A model generated the notes under the pieces. The model worked only from the letters and a program-made list of their open reading frames with translations, did no database searches and was not told where the DNA came from. A DNA stretch of 64,000 nt from Stereocaulon alpinum. Lineage: Eukaryota; Ascomycota; Lecanoromycetes; Lecanorales; Stereocaulaceae. The translations under genes and the position numbers were made by a program. Positions 1 through 10,142 of the stretch are shown piece after piece. Position 1 is the first letter of the stretch. Every line of letters begins with the position of its first letter. The stretch spans positions 186,001 to 250,000 of the forward strand of contig JAEUBA010000015.1 of the NCBI GenBank assembly GCA_018257865.1. The letters run 5' to 3'.

Positions 1-205
1 CTTGGTCATTTGTTATTAACTACCTATACACTTGTGCTACCACAGTCCACTCACAAACGCACTCATAAGAAATCACAGTATCCTCACATACAACATCGCT
101 ATCGGCACACAGACAAAGCCCTTCTCAGCAACGACTTTCGTATCCCGTAACAGCGCAATCAATACTCCCCAGTCAGCCCTAAGCTCCCCTTGACCAATCA
201 ATCCC

Positions 206-3200
206 CTAATCCCCTTCCCTCCTCCTCTCCGGAACCCCAATCCTCATCAACCTATGATCCTCCCATCCCTCTCTCCCATACGTCCCCTCCCACTCCCACG
301 CCAACCCCTCAATAAGGACTTTCGCCTGATCTTGCCACGCCTTCAATTCTTCCCCATCCGCTTTCAGAATCGTCTTTCCTTCGTCTTCTAACCAGTACCT
401 CGCCTTCTCGACGATCAGTTCCCACAATTCTTGCTCATCGTGCGCGACTAGTTCCAGCCATCGGACTACGTATATCGTGATCCATACCTTCTCTCTATCT
501 GGCGTGGCTGGTTTCGATGAGGGATGCTCTGGATGTTCGGGATTGAAGAGCGGGGTAAAGGTATTGAGGAGGGCGGGAAAAGACTTGGAGAAGGACCAGT
601 AGCCTGAGAAGGATTGGAGGGAGATTAGGTGGTGGACTTTGTCGGTGAGTGAGAGGTTCGCAATGGCTCTTCGATTTGGTGTGGGCTTTTGACGCTTGAA
701 TTTTGATTTGGTGGGTGTGGTCGACGTTGATTGTTTTTCGGGTTCAAGGGGCCCTGATTGTGATGGGCGAGAGAGACGTAAACGTGAATGCTTGGTCATC
801 TCGTCTTCGGAGCTATCATCGGAAGATTCGTCGGAGATCCAGGGCTCGCCCCGTTTCCTCTTACCTGTTTCCTTCGTAGGCTTGGCGGATGTGGAAGGTA
901 GTGAGCCGGTCAAAGGACCATGACTGCGCGTCTGCGATGTGGGTAAAGGGCCAGAGCCACCCCGTCCAGCAAAGCCAATATCACCTCGTCCGTCTGCGGG
1001 TTGGTCACAACCCCGGGTTTGTCCATGAAGGTGAGCAGAAACATGGTTCACAGCTGCCAACTCTCTTAATTGATTCTTTCTAAGCCCACGCACGTTTTTG
1101 CGCGAATTCCCGGACCCCAGATCTTCATCTTTGTATACGATGGCTGGTTTGCACCCCAAAGCGTCGAATCTTTCTTCTTCACGCCCACTCGCTTGATGTT
1201 GATTGGATGCATGTCGTCGTGTTGTAGGTCCTGCAGAGCGTGTCGTCGGTGCTTCGAAAAGCCCAAAGCCCATGTCCTCATCGCTGTCTCCACACGCTTC
1301 AGATGGGGGTTCTGTGAAAGACATCTTATAGGCAGGCGGGCAGACTTCGACCTCCTTGCTATTCTTGGCATTATCTGCCACAGCAACGGAAGAGCAATAT
1401 TTGCCAACGATTTGGTACTGCACGCCCAAGCGCACGGCTTCTCGTTGAACCATTTCGCCGAAGCAGCTAGGATAGCGATCCTTGAGTGGAGTATCATCTC
1501 CATTCTTGGCATTTAGGAGCCAGCCTCGTCCCTCCTCGAGCTCTTGAATGGCTTTCTTGGCGGCAAGCTGGTGGAGCTTCTTACCCGGCATATCTAGCTG
1601 CTGAACCGGAATCTCCAGCTCTAAAGGTCCTTGTGGTGAATTGCCGCGTAGGATGACCTTGTCAACTGGGGTGTTTCGATTAGACTCGGGAGACATGAGT
1701 AAGTAGAGTGTTGTTCTTGAGAAGGGGAACAAAGGAGGCAAGACGCATGGTGCTTGTAATAGCTTTGGCGGTGTCACGTTAGGTAGGTGCGCGTATTGTC
1801 CTACCTCATCGCATTCCCCGCTCGATTGCATCTCAGTGACATCTTGTTCTTCGGTGTCCAAGTCGGAGTCATAGAGTGAGATCGTCTTTTGTTCTATTCG
1901 TGGTTTTGGGTTCTTGTCCTCTTCCAGATTCAGAAGTTTGAGCCCGTCTTCAACTTTTTCCACGACTTCCCAATCAGAGTCAATCTCTTTGACTCTAGTC
2001 TTTATCCATGAATCATCCTGCTTTATACCTTTTTTGGATCCGTACTTTACTTCCATAGTAAGGCCCGATATATGAGGCGACAGAGCCCCCTTGAGCATGC
2101 GCACGACTTTCTTGTCCATCGTCTCCCCTTCTATAACCGTCTGTGCAAATCCTTTGCCAGCACGAGCGACACCCTCGATGAGAGCAGAGGAGACTTGCGA
2201 CCCAATACCGAGAGTGAACACCCTGACCTCGTCGCTAACAGTCTCATTTAAGTAATCAAAAAGCTCTTGCTGGTCCCAAATATCACCGTCAGTCAATAGC
2301 AGAATCTCACAACATATATCTGGAAAGCGTTTTTCGATAGCAGCCCGTATAGCAGCATAGGTTCGAGTACCACCCATGTTGGAGCTGAAGGTCTCAATAT
2401 GTTCCATGGCTTGAGTGACTGATTCACTGGTGTACCCTTTGCTCTTTGGCCATAGAAAGGAACACTCGGAGCCAAAGGAGAGAATATTGAATTTAACGCC
2501 GAAAGGTAAAGACTTGACGAAAGTTCTCAGAGCAGATTTCAGCGTCGGAATCTGATCACGCATGCTCCCGCTGCGGTCTGCGACGAAGATTATTTCGGGT
2601 CTATTAGGTGGTAGGCGAAATTTCGGAACCAAGTCTACCATCAGTGCCCTTTGATTCGGAATGCTTGAATGAGTCTCCAGGAATGCTGTTGGATAGCCAT
2701 TATGTTTGTAAGAGACTATTAAGACAAAGTCTCTATCCAGCTGAGCAATGCTTGGCGAAAGAGTAGCAGAGCTCCGGTGTGACTGCCGTTCGTCACTTTT
2801 TGGAAACTTTCCTTCTGTAATAGCAATAGCGTGCGAGGGCGATTGTAGGCTAACTATGTGAGAGGTATTCCCAACGTCAATATCTACAGTAATGCTGATG
2901 CCACCAAGCCCTGAAGCGTTAATTTCCTTGAGTGTTTTAGGTCCGTAACCATAGCGCGGCGCAATCTTTGTTGGTAGAGTCCACCGAATTCCATCAGCTT
3001 CTGCATCATGCTTCAGCTCGCCAATGTAATTGATTTCCACCAAGATCTTAGCTCGTGGAGGAATATTTCCAAGGCTGGTATTAAAGGCATCGGATGCTTC
3101 TGGCAGCTGCTCCAGCAACCCGGCTGTTTCCCCGCGGGCTATGGCTCTATCGTAAGTAGCTTCGGCCTGTCTCTTTCCTTTGACGATTCCACGCAGGGTG

Positions 3201-3448
3201 CGGGGGCCAACACGGCATGTAAAGCCTACGACACTAACTCCATCGAAGAGTGGAAAGGAATAGACGCATTCTCTTATCGATACTCCAGATGTGTTGATGA
3301 ATGTCTGTTTCAGAGTTGTTTCAGATGTGGTTCGTAGAATAGTGGTATGCGCTTCAACTCTGACTAGTGGGAGGTGGTGTTTTTCTCCGCCCATTTGGTA
3401 GTAGCATCCACATTCGCTGAGGGACTGTTGCTTGGTCGAGCGAGACAT
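206..3448 (-). CDS. VIT and von Willebrand factor A domain protein
   Basis: Single-exon gene of about 1080 residues. Near the N-terminus is a vault/inter-alpha-trypsin (VIT) domain: beta-rich, with the family pattern of a CGCYY start, a TTLKQTF segment and a RGIVKGKRQAEATYDRA segment. A VWA domain follows with a clear metal-binding MIDAS motif (VADRSGSM), the LLTDGD strand and FTLGIG. The C-terminal half is acidic/Ser-rich and probably disordered (SDESSDDSSEDE), and ends in a Trp-rich helical segment. In fungi this family is uncharacterised; VIT-VWA pairs usually mediate protein-protein contacts. The frame stays open to an ATG at 3658. I prefer the ATG at 3448 (MSRSTKQQ) because the VIT domain starts just after it and the extra 70 residues look like leader sequence. 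Domain call is firm; start and cellular role are not. Confidence 0.88.
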   Translation of the reverse strand: MSRSTKQQSLSECGCYYQMGGEKHHLPLVRVEAHTTILRTTSETTLKQTFINTSGVSIRECVYSFPLFDGVSVVGFTCRVGPRTLRGIVKGKRQAEATYDRAIARGETAGLLEQLPEASDAFNTSLGNIPPRAKILVEINYIGELKHDAEADGIRWTLPTKIAPRYGYGPKTLKEINASGLGGISITVDIDVGNTSHIVSLQSPSHAIAITEGKFPKSDERQSHRSSATLSPSIAQLDRDFVLIVSYKHNGYPTAFLETHSSIPNQRALMVDLVPKFRLPPNRPEIIFVADRSGSMRDQIPTLKSALRTFVKSLPFGVKFNILSFGSECSFLWPKSKGYTSESVTQAMEHIETFSSNMGGTRTYAAIRAAIEKRFPDICCEILLLTDGDIWDQQELFDYLNETVSDEVRVFTLGIGSQVSSALIEGVARAGKGFAQTVIEGETMDKKVVRMLKGALSPHISGLTMEVKYGSKKGIKQDDSWIKTRVKEIDSDWEVVEKVEDGLKLLNLEEDKNPKPRIEQKTISLYDSDLDTEEQDVTEMQSSGECDEVGQYAHLPNVTPPKLLQAPCVLPPLFPFSRTTLYLLMSPESNRNTPVDKVILRGNSPQGPLELEIPVQQLDMPGKKLHQLAAKKAIQELEEGRGWLLNAKNGDDTPLKDRYPSCFGEMVQREAVRLGVQYQIVGKYCSSVAVADNAKNSKEVEVCPPAYKMSFTEPPSEACGDSDEDMGFGLFEAPTTRSAGPTTRRHASNQHQASGREEERFDALGCKPAIVYKDEDLGSGNSRKNVRGLRKNQLRELAAVNHVSAHLHGQTRGCDQPADGRGDIGFAGRGGSGPLPTSQTRSHGPLTGSLPSTSAKPTKETGKRKRGEPWISDESSDDSSEDEMTKHSRLRLSRPSQSGPLEPEKQSTSTTPTKSKFKRQKPTPNRRAIANLSLTDKVHHLISLQSFSGYWSFSKSFPALLNTFTPLFNPEHPEHPSSKPATPDREKVWITIYVVRWLELVAHDEQELWELIVEKARYWLEDEGKTILKADGEELKAWQDQAKVLIEGLAWEWEGTYGREGWEDHRLMRIGVPERRREGD

Positions 3449-4233
3449 GGCAATTGGGGTATAGAAGATTGTAGGTTTGTGTCTTTTGTTTCGATGTTCA
3501 GGCTTCTTAAGATGGCAACCAATCATGTTCTGATTGTTAAAGTCTAAAGTTTTGAGATAAAGTTGGAAGGAGGAGGTTGGGAAATTGAACAGCTTTGTAG
3601 CCAAATCTGTGTTGGAACTTTGCAAAGCCTGTGAAAGTGGGTAGGCTTGGCATGGCAATGACTCATACTACGCAAGCCCGCAGATGACAACCTAGGAAAG
3701 GAACATACTTGCTCGAAAGTGCTCAGACGAAACAAAGATCTCAGGCACCACTTCCAAGACTCCAGGGTAAGCAGGTACCTATTGTAGAGACGGCAAAACA
3801 CAAGCATCCAGTCCCGCAGTGTAGGCAACCCTTGCTGAAAAACTCGAGCCCTGGAAGATGTAGTCTCATCGTTTAAAGATGAGCCTACTCGCGATGGATT
3901 TAGTCTTCAGCCTTATCCAGAAAGCAACGCTCCTTCTGGACCCCACCCCCGCCAAGACTTATCCATATGACACACTCAGTCCCTTATCCCCAGCAGTAAG
4001 AGCAAGACAGTGAGATCTTTCTTCAGCGACAAAAGTTCTCACAACATTACCGATCAGGTGTACAGAACAAGCAATCTAGGTAAAGAGTCATAGACGTCAG
4101 TTGATTCAATCGAATTTAGCTTGTCCATTAGCGCATCTCCAGCCCCACAGTGACAGCCAATTATCAAGATAAGGAAGCCGTGAGTCAAACATCTGAATTG
4201 TAGTACCACAATTCACCATTCCCATCTTTTTGA
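3449..4233. other. intergenic region, no gene seen
   Basis: Probable upstream region of the VIT/VWA gene and downstream region of the LURP-one-related gene. Short open frames here have no recognisable content. An open frame on the minus strand runs in from the upstream VIT/VWA leader but lacks family features. Confidence 0.5.
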
Positions 4234-5035
4234 TTACTTGTCGTTCTCCTTCTCGTCCAAACACACGCACACGGCCGCAATCATTGTGAGATCTACGTTC
4301 GGCGCGACGTGCACAAAGTACTGCATGCGTCAGTGGACCCTCTGAGGTAGAGCTCTGAACAGGAATTATACCGTGTCTTTGTCAGCAAATATTTCCCTCA
4401 TATTGAAGAAGCTTCGCGAGATATGGGCGACCGGCTGGCCTCCGAACGTGATGTTTGCAGACCGATCGAACCAATCACCGCGGACATCGAGCTCTACCTC
4501 GTGCCCGTCGGAAGCGTTCTTGAAGTGGACGCTGGACTTAGAGGCAAGCACTAGCACAACATTAGAACTTTATAGAGAGGTGTTCCAGGGAGATCCAGGG
4601 AAGCAGTATGTTCACTGACAGGAGAATTCGCCTTTGACAACAAAGAGATCCTTTCCATTGGGTCCTTCAGCATGGAAGCTCTTGTGGATGGTAAAATGCT
4701 TGTTCTTCAAGGCAAATAGTTCGTTGCCCTGGATGTCCGTAAAGACTATCACCCCAATCTTTAGCTGTATCGAATTAATCAAGCTACAAAACTTATCTCG
4801 TCTGGCAGCTTCTGAAAAGGGAGTTCGGTTATGAAGCAGTCTTACTTTTCTTGTCACTGATAGACAACATCTTGCCCTTGCATTTGCACACCTCCAGGCC
4901 ATTGGCAGTCTTGACGGTGAAATCGTCGCCGGTCAAAGAGAACGCTTTCTCTTTCATGTGAAGCGTGACTGGCTCTGGGTGGCATTGCGATAAGAGTGGG
5001 CCAAGAGGAGGATTGAAGGCTGCAAGGGGAGCCAT
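4234..5035 (-). CDS. LURP-one-related (tubby C-terminal-like) domain protein
   Basis: Four exons on the minus strand: 5035-4846, 4745-4620, 4550-4372 and 4320-4234, giving 193 residues in one frame. I fixed the splice sites by frame and by fit to the LOR family. The product has the usual LOR landmarks in order: a KEKAFSLTGDDFTVK strand, GKMLSISDKK joined to IFTDIQGNELFAL, the GDWFDRSANITFGG hairpin, VAHISRSFF, and a C-terminal VAPNVDLTMIAAVCVCLDE helix. LOR proteins share the phospholipid-scramblase/tubby beta-barrel fold with a central hydrophobic helix. In plants some members act in defence, and fungal members are mostly uncharacterised. The whole gene is about 800 bases and no single exon carries it, so it is easily mis-annotated. 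Family assignment is strong; function is unknown. Confidence 0.85.
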
Positions 5036-5583
5036 GGTTTTGATAAGAGCTAGTAGAGTGTCGTAGATATGATGTAATTGCTTATATCGAGGGGCTGCTG
5101 CTGTCCCTTGCGAAGTGAGGGTCTGGTGCCAAGCTATGTTCCAGCCACTAGGCTAAATTGGCTGTAGTCTGCTAAGCCACGGGGTGCTGGTTTATAGGAT
5201 TTGTCCATACCTAGCTTAGAATTCCACATAGTTCTCCCAACCTGGATGAGTACTGACCTAGATTGCGGTCATCTGAATGAAGAGGTAATAAGACAACGAA
5301 TCCAATTCTTAAATATTGCACGGACCGGCCTGAAAAGAACACCATACAGTCACCTCAGTCGTTAGACTTACCTTGAAGCAGATTCAGAATACTGTGGCAG
5401 GATTCATCACTTTCGGATACGGGGAGATCTCACAACGTTTACATGCTGAGATCGATGTTCCGGCCTCTTATGTGACCAACGACTACAACTATTTATAACA
5501 TGAACCAAAGTCACAACTCCTATGTAGTGTCTATGATATAGCGCACGTTCATCCCTATCATTATCTACCGCTCATATAGTCAA
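5036..5583. other. intergenic region, no gene seen
   Basis: Separates two minus-strand genes. It should hold the promoter of the LURP-one-related gene and the 3' end of the RTA1-like gene. No coding or repeat content recognised. Confidence 0.5.
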
Positions 5584-6690
5584 TTATACAGTTGCCGGCT
5601 CGCTCCTAAGGTTCGTTTTTGGCTCCCCCAAAGTTTTTATACGTCCCTCAGATTCCGCCTCAGCAAAGACTGGGCCTGGATGTGCAATCACGAGGCAGAA
5701 GACCGCAACGATAATCATACTATGGAAGGTGTCAGTAGGGCAGCGTAAACATTTCAGGTAATACTCACACTCCCTCAAGGCCGATAAACAATCCCTCATT
5801 ATGTATCAACGGCCCATTATACCCGTTACTCAATTCGTCAATACGATACACGCATCGAATCAAGATAAGTATAACAGCCAACGACAAGAAACCAGCAAAC
5901 ACTTTGAAAGAGACAGGCAATGGCGTTTTGCGCGCATCGGTACGGGTACGCTGAGCTCGCGAATACCTGACGCCGAATTCCAGTGCAAGCGAGACGAAGA
6001 CCACGAGCGTGAACACTTGAAAGGAAAGACCGGCGATGGCAATGTCGACAGCTACCTTGCTTCCTCCAGAGGACAGAGTGGATAGTGCACCTCCTGTAGC
6101 TTGCAGACATAGGGAGAAGATGTCGCAGGGGATAAAAACCCAGTAATAGAATCTTGGCGAAAAGCGAGAGTACTCGGGGCCAAGATAGACAACACTATCC
6201 ATGATCAGTCATCACAAGCTCGAGTGAGACTAGCCAAGCACACTCACATCTTCGACAGAGTCAGGTATATGGCAGCACTGAACCAAGTCGGTCCAAGCGT
6301 TATGCAAACTACCATTGATCAGCGTCTCTCGCTTGTATGCTTGGCTAGAGACAACGATTGCGGAGAAGACGCACTGATCTGCATCAAGAACCCCGTGAAC
6401 GAGAACGGATTCTGCCACAGCATGATCCTCCCACCATATCCAATCATCTCCGATACGCAACCCCAGAACATAGCCAACAAGAACGCCCATGTCCGCCACC
6501 TGAGTCCCAAAACGACATGAATGATCAATGCGAGTCCAAAAAGAGTAAGAAATGTGGCATTGGCGGAGATGGAGGGCCGGTATTCGTAGACGCTGTAGCG
6601 GGGGTTGCAGAGAGCGAGGGTGCAATTGGAGGAGGGGCCGAAGGCTATATAGCCTTGTGATTTGGGATTGAAGGAGACGGGAGGAGTCAT
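5584..6690 (-). CDS. RTA1-family multi-pass membrane protein
   Basis: Four exons on the minus strand (6690-6375, 6308-6248, 6194-5769, 5719-5584) give 312 residues. The small second exon (61 bases) restores the family segment LGPTWFSAAIYLTLSK. An N-glycosylatable lumenal start is followed by about seven hydrophobic helices, the typical RTA1/RTM1 topology. Family hallmarks include the early YRPSISAN segment, the YGGRI stretch and CDIFSLCLQATGGALS in the middle. The tail is short and charged (TLGEPKTNLRSEP). Yeast members are linked to resistance to 7-aminocholesterol or molasses toxicity and to long-chain base export, so a lipid-translocating or stress role is plausible but not shown here. The start ATG is followed directly by the conserved N-terminal region; the upstream open frame to 6855 is probably leader. 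Confidence 0.88.
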
Positions 6691-7689
6691 TGTGAGGGGT
6701 GTGAAAAGGGAGCAAGAGTGAAACAGAAGAGTATCGTGTATATGATTTGACACGATGTTTAGGTATCCTATCAATCGCAACAAAATTGGAATGAAAGCAC
6801 GCGCAAGACTGCAAACGGGAAACAGCAATGGGAACAAAGTGATACAGCGAACCAACGACTACTTATACGACTCTTCCGTCCCCTGAAACGATGACATCTT
6901 CGGTACATATTTACTTATCAAGCCTACATTAGAATACTCAGCTATCGTCGCTCTCGTACTCGCAAACGGGAGAAGCGAGACGAACAAGCCGCAAACCCAC
7001 CTAAGCCTAAAGAGGTCGACCTTGCGTAGCGTCTTGGCGGTACTTCCACCACCTTACATTTGGTGGCTGCTGCTTCTGTCTTATTTAATGATGGAGTCGG
7101 GGTGATAGATCCTCCGATAGATACCCTCTTGAATGAATTGTACTCTGCGTGAAAGCATGCAATGGGCACGCGATCTGTTAAGTATTTTCAAAAGCGGCAG
7201 GTCTATAGCGAGGTTCCGTGATTGATGCGGGGCAGACTGGGTGAACATCAGCAAGTCAGACTTTATCAAATAACTTTCTATGAAAGGAGAACGAGATTAG
7301 CAATAATGGCAGAGAACCTGAGCTAGAGTACGAGTACGAAATTGATATAAAGCACATGAGTTTCTTGTGCAAAAGCACGACAATTTGCCTATCAAAGAAT
7401 ACATGCCATGCACGGTGACATCTGCTTACAAGGTCCGATTGTATGAGATAACCATATCGATCAATGCTCTGTTTGAAGTCTCTCATAATGCGCTTCGCAT
7501 ATAACGTCTGCATACCACCACTCGCAATCGCTAGCTACATTACCAATGATACAATCACCAAGCCGATACAGCGGCCAAACCCTTCCACATCTCCACTACC
7601 AGATACACTCACTACTTAAGAGTCAAGTTCCCCACAGGAGGCGTCTTGCATGTCATCAGCTTTCCACATCCCTCAGACAGTAGGATACA
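6691..7689. other. intergenic region, no gene seen
   Basis: About 1 kb upstream of the RTA1-like gene. Several short open frames on both strands have no family features and no plausible exon chaining. I see no repeat. Confidence 0.45.
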
Positions 7690-8172
7690 TTATCCTACCA
7701 TGATAGCAAGCGTCCGATTGCTAACCCTCCATCCCACATCCTCCAAATACACCAGCATATCCAAATACTGCGCATGTACCACCAACCCCCTCCCAGCCTT
7801 CGGTCCCGTACCGACAAATGTAGCAGTCAAGTAAGTGATCGCGTTAGCTTCTTTCTCGCTGGGGACATCGATGAATTGGGTGCCATACGAGTGCTGCGTG
7901 AGCGTATTCTCGAGGGCTGCAGTGAGGAATTTGATAATAGCTGGTATGCCGATAAAGTTGCCTGTTGGGGGAGGCGAGCCGAGAAAGGCGTCCTTGGTGA
8001 ATATTTCGGGTATGATAGTGTAGTTTTTGGAGTCGACTGAGAGGGGGTATTTTGCCAGTGTGTTTTTGATTTGAATATCGGCGGATGTTTTGTCAAATGC
8101 GGTAGCTGAATAAATGGAGAAGAAGGCTGGGAGGAAGAGGGGAAGGGAAAGAGAGAGGTGTTTGAGTTGCAT
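7690..8172 (-). CDS. secreted SnoaL-like (NTF2-fold) protein
   Basis: Intronless, 160 residues. The first 25 or so residues form a signal peptide (hydrophobic LSLSLPLFLPAFFSIYSATA). The rest has the order of the SnoaL-like/NTF2 superfamily: an N-terminal helix (DIQIKNTLAKY), a Tyr-Thr-Ile-Ile-Pro segment before FTKDAF, a GIPAIIKFL helix, a mid-sheet QHSYGTQFIDV, then TYLTATFVGTG and a C-terminal WRVSNRTLAIM strand. SnoaL-like proteins include polyketide cyclases and dehydratases, but many small secreted fungal members have no known activity. I cannot assign catalytic residues. Its neighbours give no pathway context. Other possibility: a ligand-binding NTF2-like protein without enzyme activity. 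Confidence 0.78.
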   Translation of the reverse strand: MQLKHLSLSLPLFLPAFFSIYSATAFDKTSADIQIKNTLAKYPLSVDSKNYTIIPEIFTKDAFLGSPPPTGNFIGIPAIIKFLTAALENTLTQHSYGTQFIDVPSEKEANAITYLTATFVGTGPKAGRGLVVHAQYLDMLVYLEDVGWRVSNRTLAIMVG

Positions 8173-9383
8173 GTTGAATTGAGGAGTCCCAAGATTTAGG
8201 ATTCAAGGCTTACTTATTCTTTAACCTACATTATGCCTTCTCTATGACTCTTATAGATCGAGATAGGTATTCCCGAGCCCGCAATGACGCGACAGACGCA
8301 AGGCCTTCCACTCAGAACTACGGCGGACCTGCATGAATAGGCAATTGTGCGAAGCTGACCAAGATGTTGGGTTCTTGTCCCGCGAGCATGGCTTCCCAGG
8401 CCGGTTCGCAAGCTGCATAGTCATCGAGTATAGTGCTGACGGAAAGAAATTGACCAACAGGAAAAGCGCACACAAAAGGTGGGGAAGGGACTGTCTTACC
8501 AACATCATGCAGGTGGCCCACTCCAGCTGGCCTAAGTTGCCTTAGCGCTGCCACGCAGCATCCAACGGCTTGGAGTCTAAAGCTGCAGGGAACAAGGAAC
8601 CGAAGCGACTTCTGCTTCATGATCTTGCAGATTGTTAAATGCGATGTCGCGTCATATCGATCTTTTACGGTCCATACTGAACTGACGCTAAGCAATTAGA
8701 ATCTGGCACATCCTTCATGGAAATAGGCACCATCCTGCAAGCTTCCCCCAGGCCCAATTCTGAGGGGTTCGCACGTCTGAAATCGAGGGAATGTTGATAT
8801 CACTTTGATGTCCTCCTACCCTAGAGATCTCTGTAGACAATTCGGGTTTGACAGACCTATTCCAATCCTTGAATGAAAACATCATTGCCGGGTCTGGCAT
8901 CATGCTTGCTCCATTCCTAGGAAAATAAAGCTATATCCCCCCGAATCCCTTCATTATGCACATATGAGGCATCCAGTCTCTTAGTGGTTGCGGTGAGATA
9001 GGTAGCTGCCTAATCGGAGGGTTTTTCTTTGGGTTAATGGCATGCCCATACGCACGACCTTAGCCTTATAGGCCTGGTAGTAAATAGGAATAGACCTGTA
9101 CTCAGAGGTACCCACATATAATGATAAGGTAGAGATGAGGGAATGTGAACAGGCGGCTAGCATGATTCCAGACTTCTTTCTTCAAGTCAAGACATTCTGT
9201 GACAAAAGAGACTCGGGAACAGGAAGAGACTGGAACATAACGCGTGGCAAGTAAGCTGCGGCATTCCTGGACGTACCATGAATTGGAGTATGTGCAAAGA
9301 GAGATTGATTGCAATTGGACGACGTACAGATCCACCCAAGCCTCATAACCTATTCGCACCACCCCAACTCTTCCCTTCCCCTT
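8173..9383. other. intergenic region, no gene seen
   Basis: About 1.2 kb holding only short, compositionally random open frames. It is expected to carry the promoter of the SnoaL-like gene and the terminator of the small mitochondrial protein gene. Confidence 0.45.
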
Positions 9384-9834
9384 TCATTGATGATCCTCCG
9401 GCCCCAACGGCTTCTCCCCCTGCCTCTCCACATGCTTCCTCTTATTCTCGTCCGGCTCCTTCGGATCCCTCTTCATCTCATCCTCCGTCGGTGTCCCCTC
9501 ATCTTTATCCCCAGGAATAGCGCTTCGATCCGAAACAGGCTGTGCAACGCTCGCGTTATCCTGGGACTTTTGCCCGCCTGTTGCGCGGGAGGTTTTGATG
9601 CTCGATTGTTCGCTTGAGGTGGATTGGGGGTTGCCTAGGTCGCCTTCTGCGAGGCAGGGGAGGGTGGTGGTGAGGGCGCGGCGGGCTATGCGAGAAGAGT
9701 GTTAGTTGGTGTGATGGGTGAGTTGGATGGTTTGGGAGGGCAGGCGTACATATGACTGGGTTGAGGGTGTGGCGGAGTGGTGAGAAGGTTGTTGGGGAGC
9801 ATTTGGCGAGATGGTGGATGATGTTGGATGCCAT
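9384..9834 (-). CDS. small mitochondrial protein of unknown function
   Basis: Two exons on the minus strand, 9834-9750 and 9685-9384, joined at a GTACGC donor and a CATAG acceptor (64-base intron), give 128 residues. The N-terminus is a likely mitochondrial presequence: no acidic residues, Ser/Thr/Arg/His-rich, with an amphipathic start (MASNIIHHLAK) and a basic SRRALTTT segment. The middle is Ser/Gln-rich. The C-terminus is a charged conserved-looking block (KRDPKEPDENKRKHVERQ followed by GEKPLGPEDHQ). I have seen this kind of tail in small uncharacterised fungal proteins but cannot name a function. The second exon is in a different frame from the first, so the gene is hidden unless it is spliced. 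Confidence that it is a gene is fairly high because the frame, splice sites and composition agree. Confidence 0.72.
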
Positions 9835-10142
9835 CGTTAGCTGATATGGAAACTCTTGTATCTTAGGACACCAGGAGACCGATTTGCTGGTGCGAAAAGC
9901 AAATATAGAGCCATCTTCACAACGCAATGAGCCAATTGCTGAATATGGTGTCTACGTCACGAAAGATGTTCGAATGACGAGAGGCTGTCGGTACGAGATT
10001 CCCGCATGAATCCGTAAGCGACTTTCGCCTGACCATCTTCCCTTCAAGTATAGAATCGTGGTATTCTCATTATGGACATCATGTATTCATATACACTATG
10101 CTAGTAACTAACGCTCGCAATGCACTCTTTCTGATTCTTCAA
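9835..10142. other. short intergenic region
   Basis: Between the mitochondrial protein start and the DPL1 stop. No feature recognised beyond an expected promoter. Confidence 0.4.

Noticed and set aside
9278..9617. Plus-strand Pro/Ser/Leu-rich frames
   Set aside because: They lie opposite the second exon of the small mitochondrial gene, whose spliced protein has a sensible presequence and charged tail.
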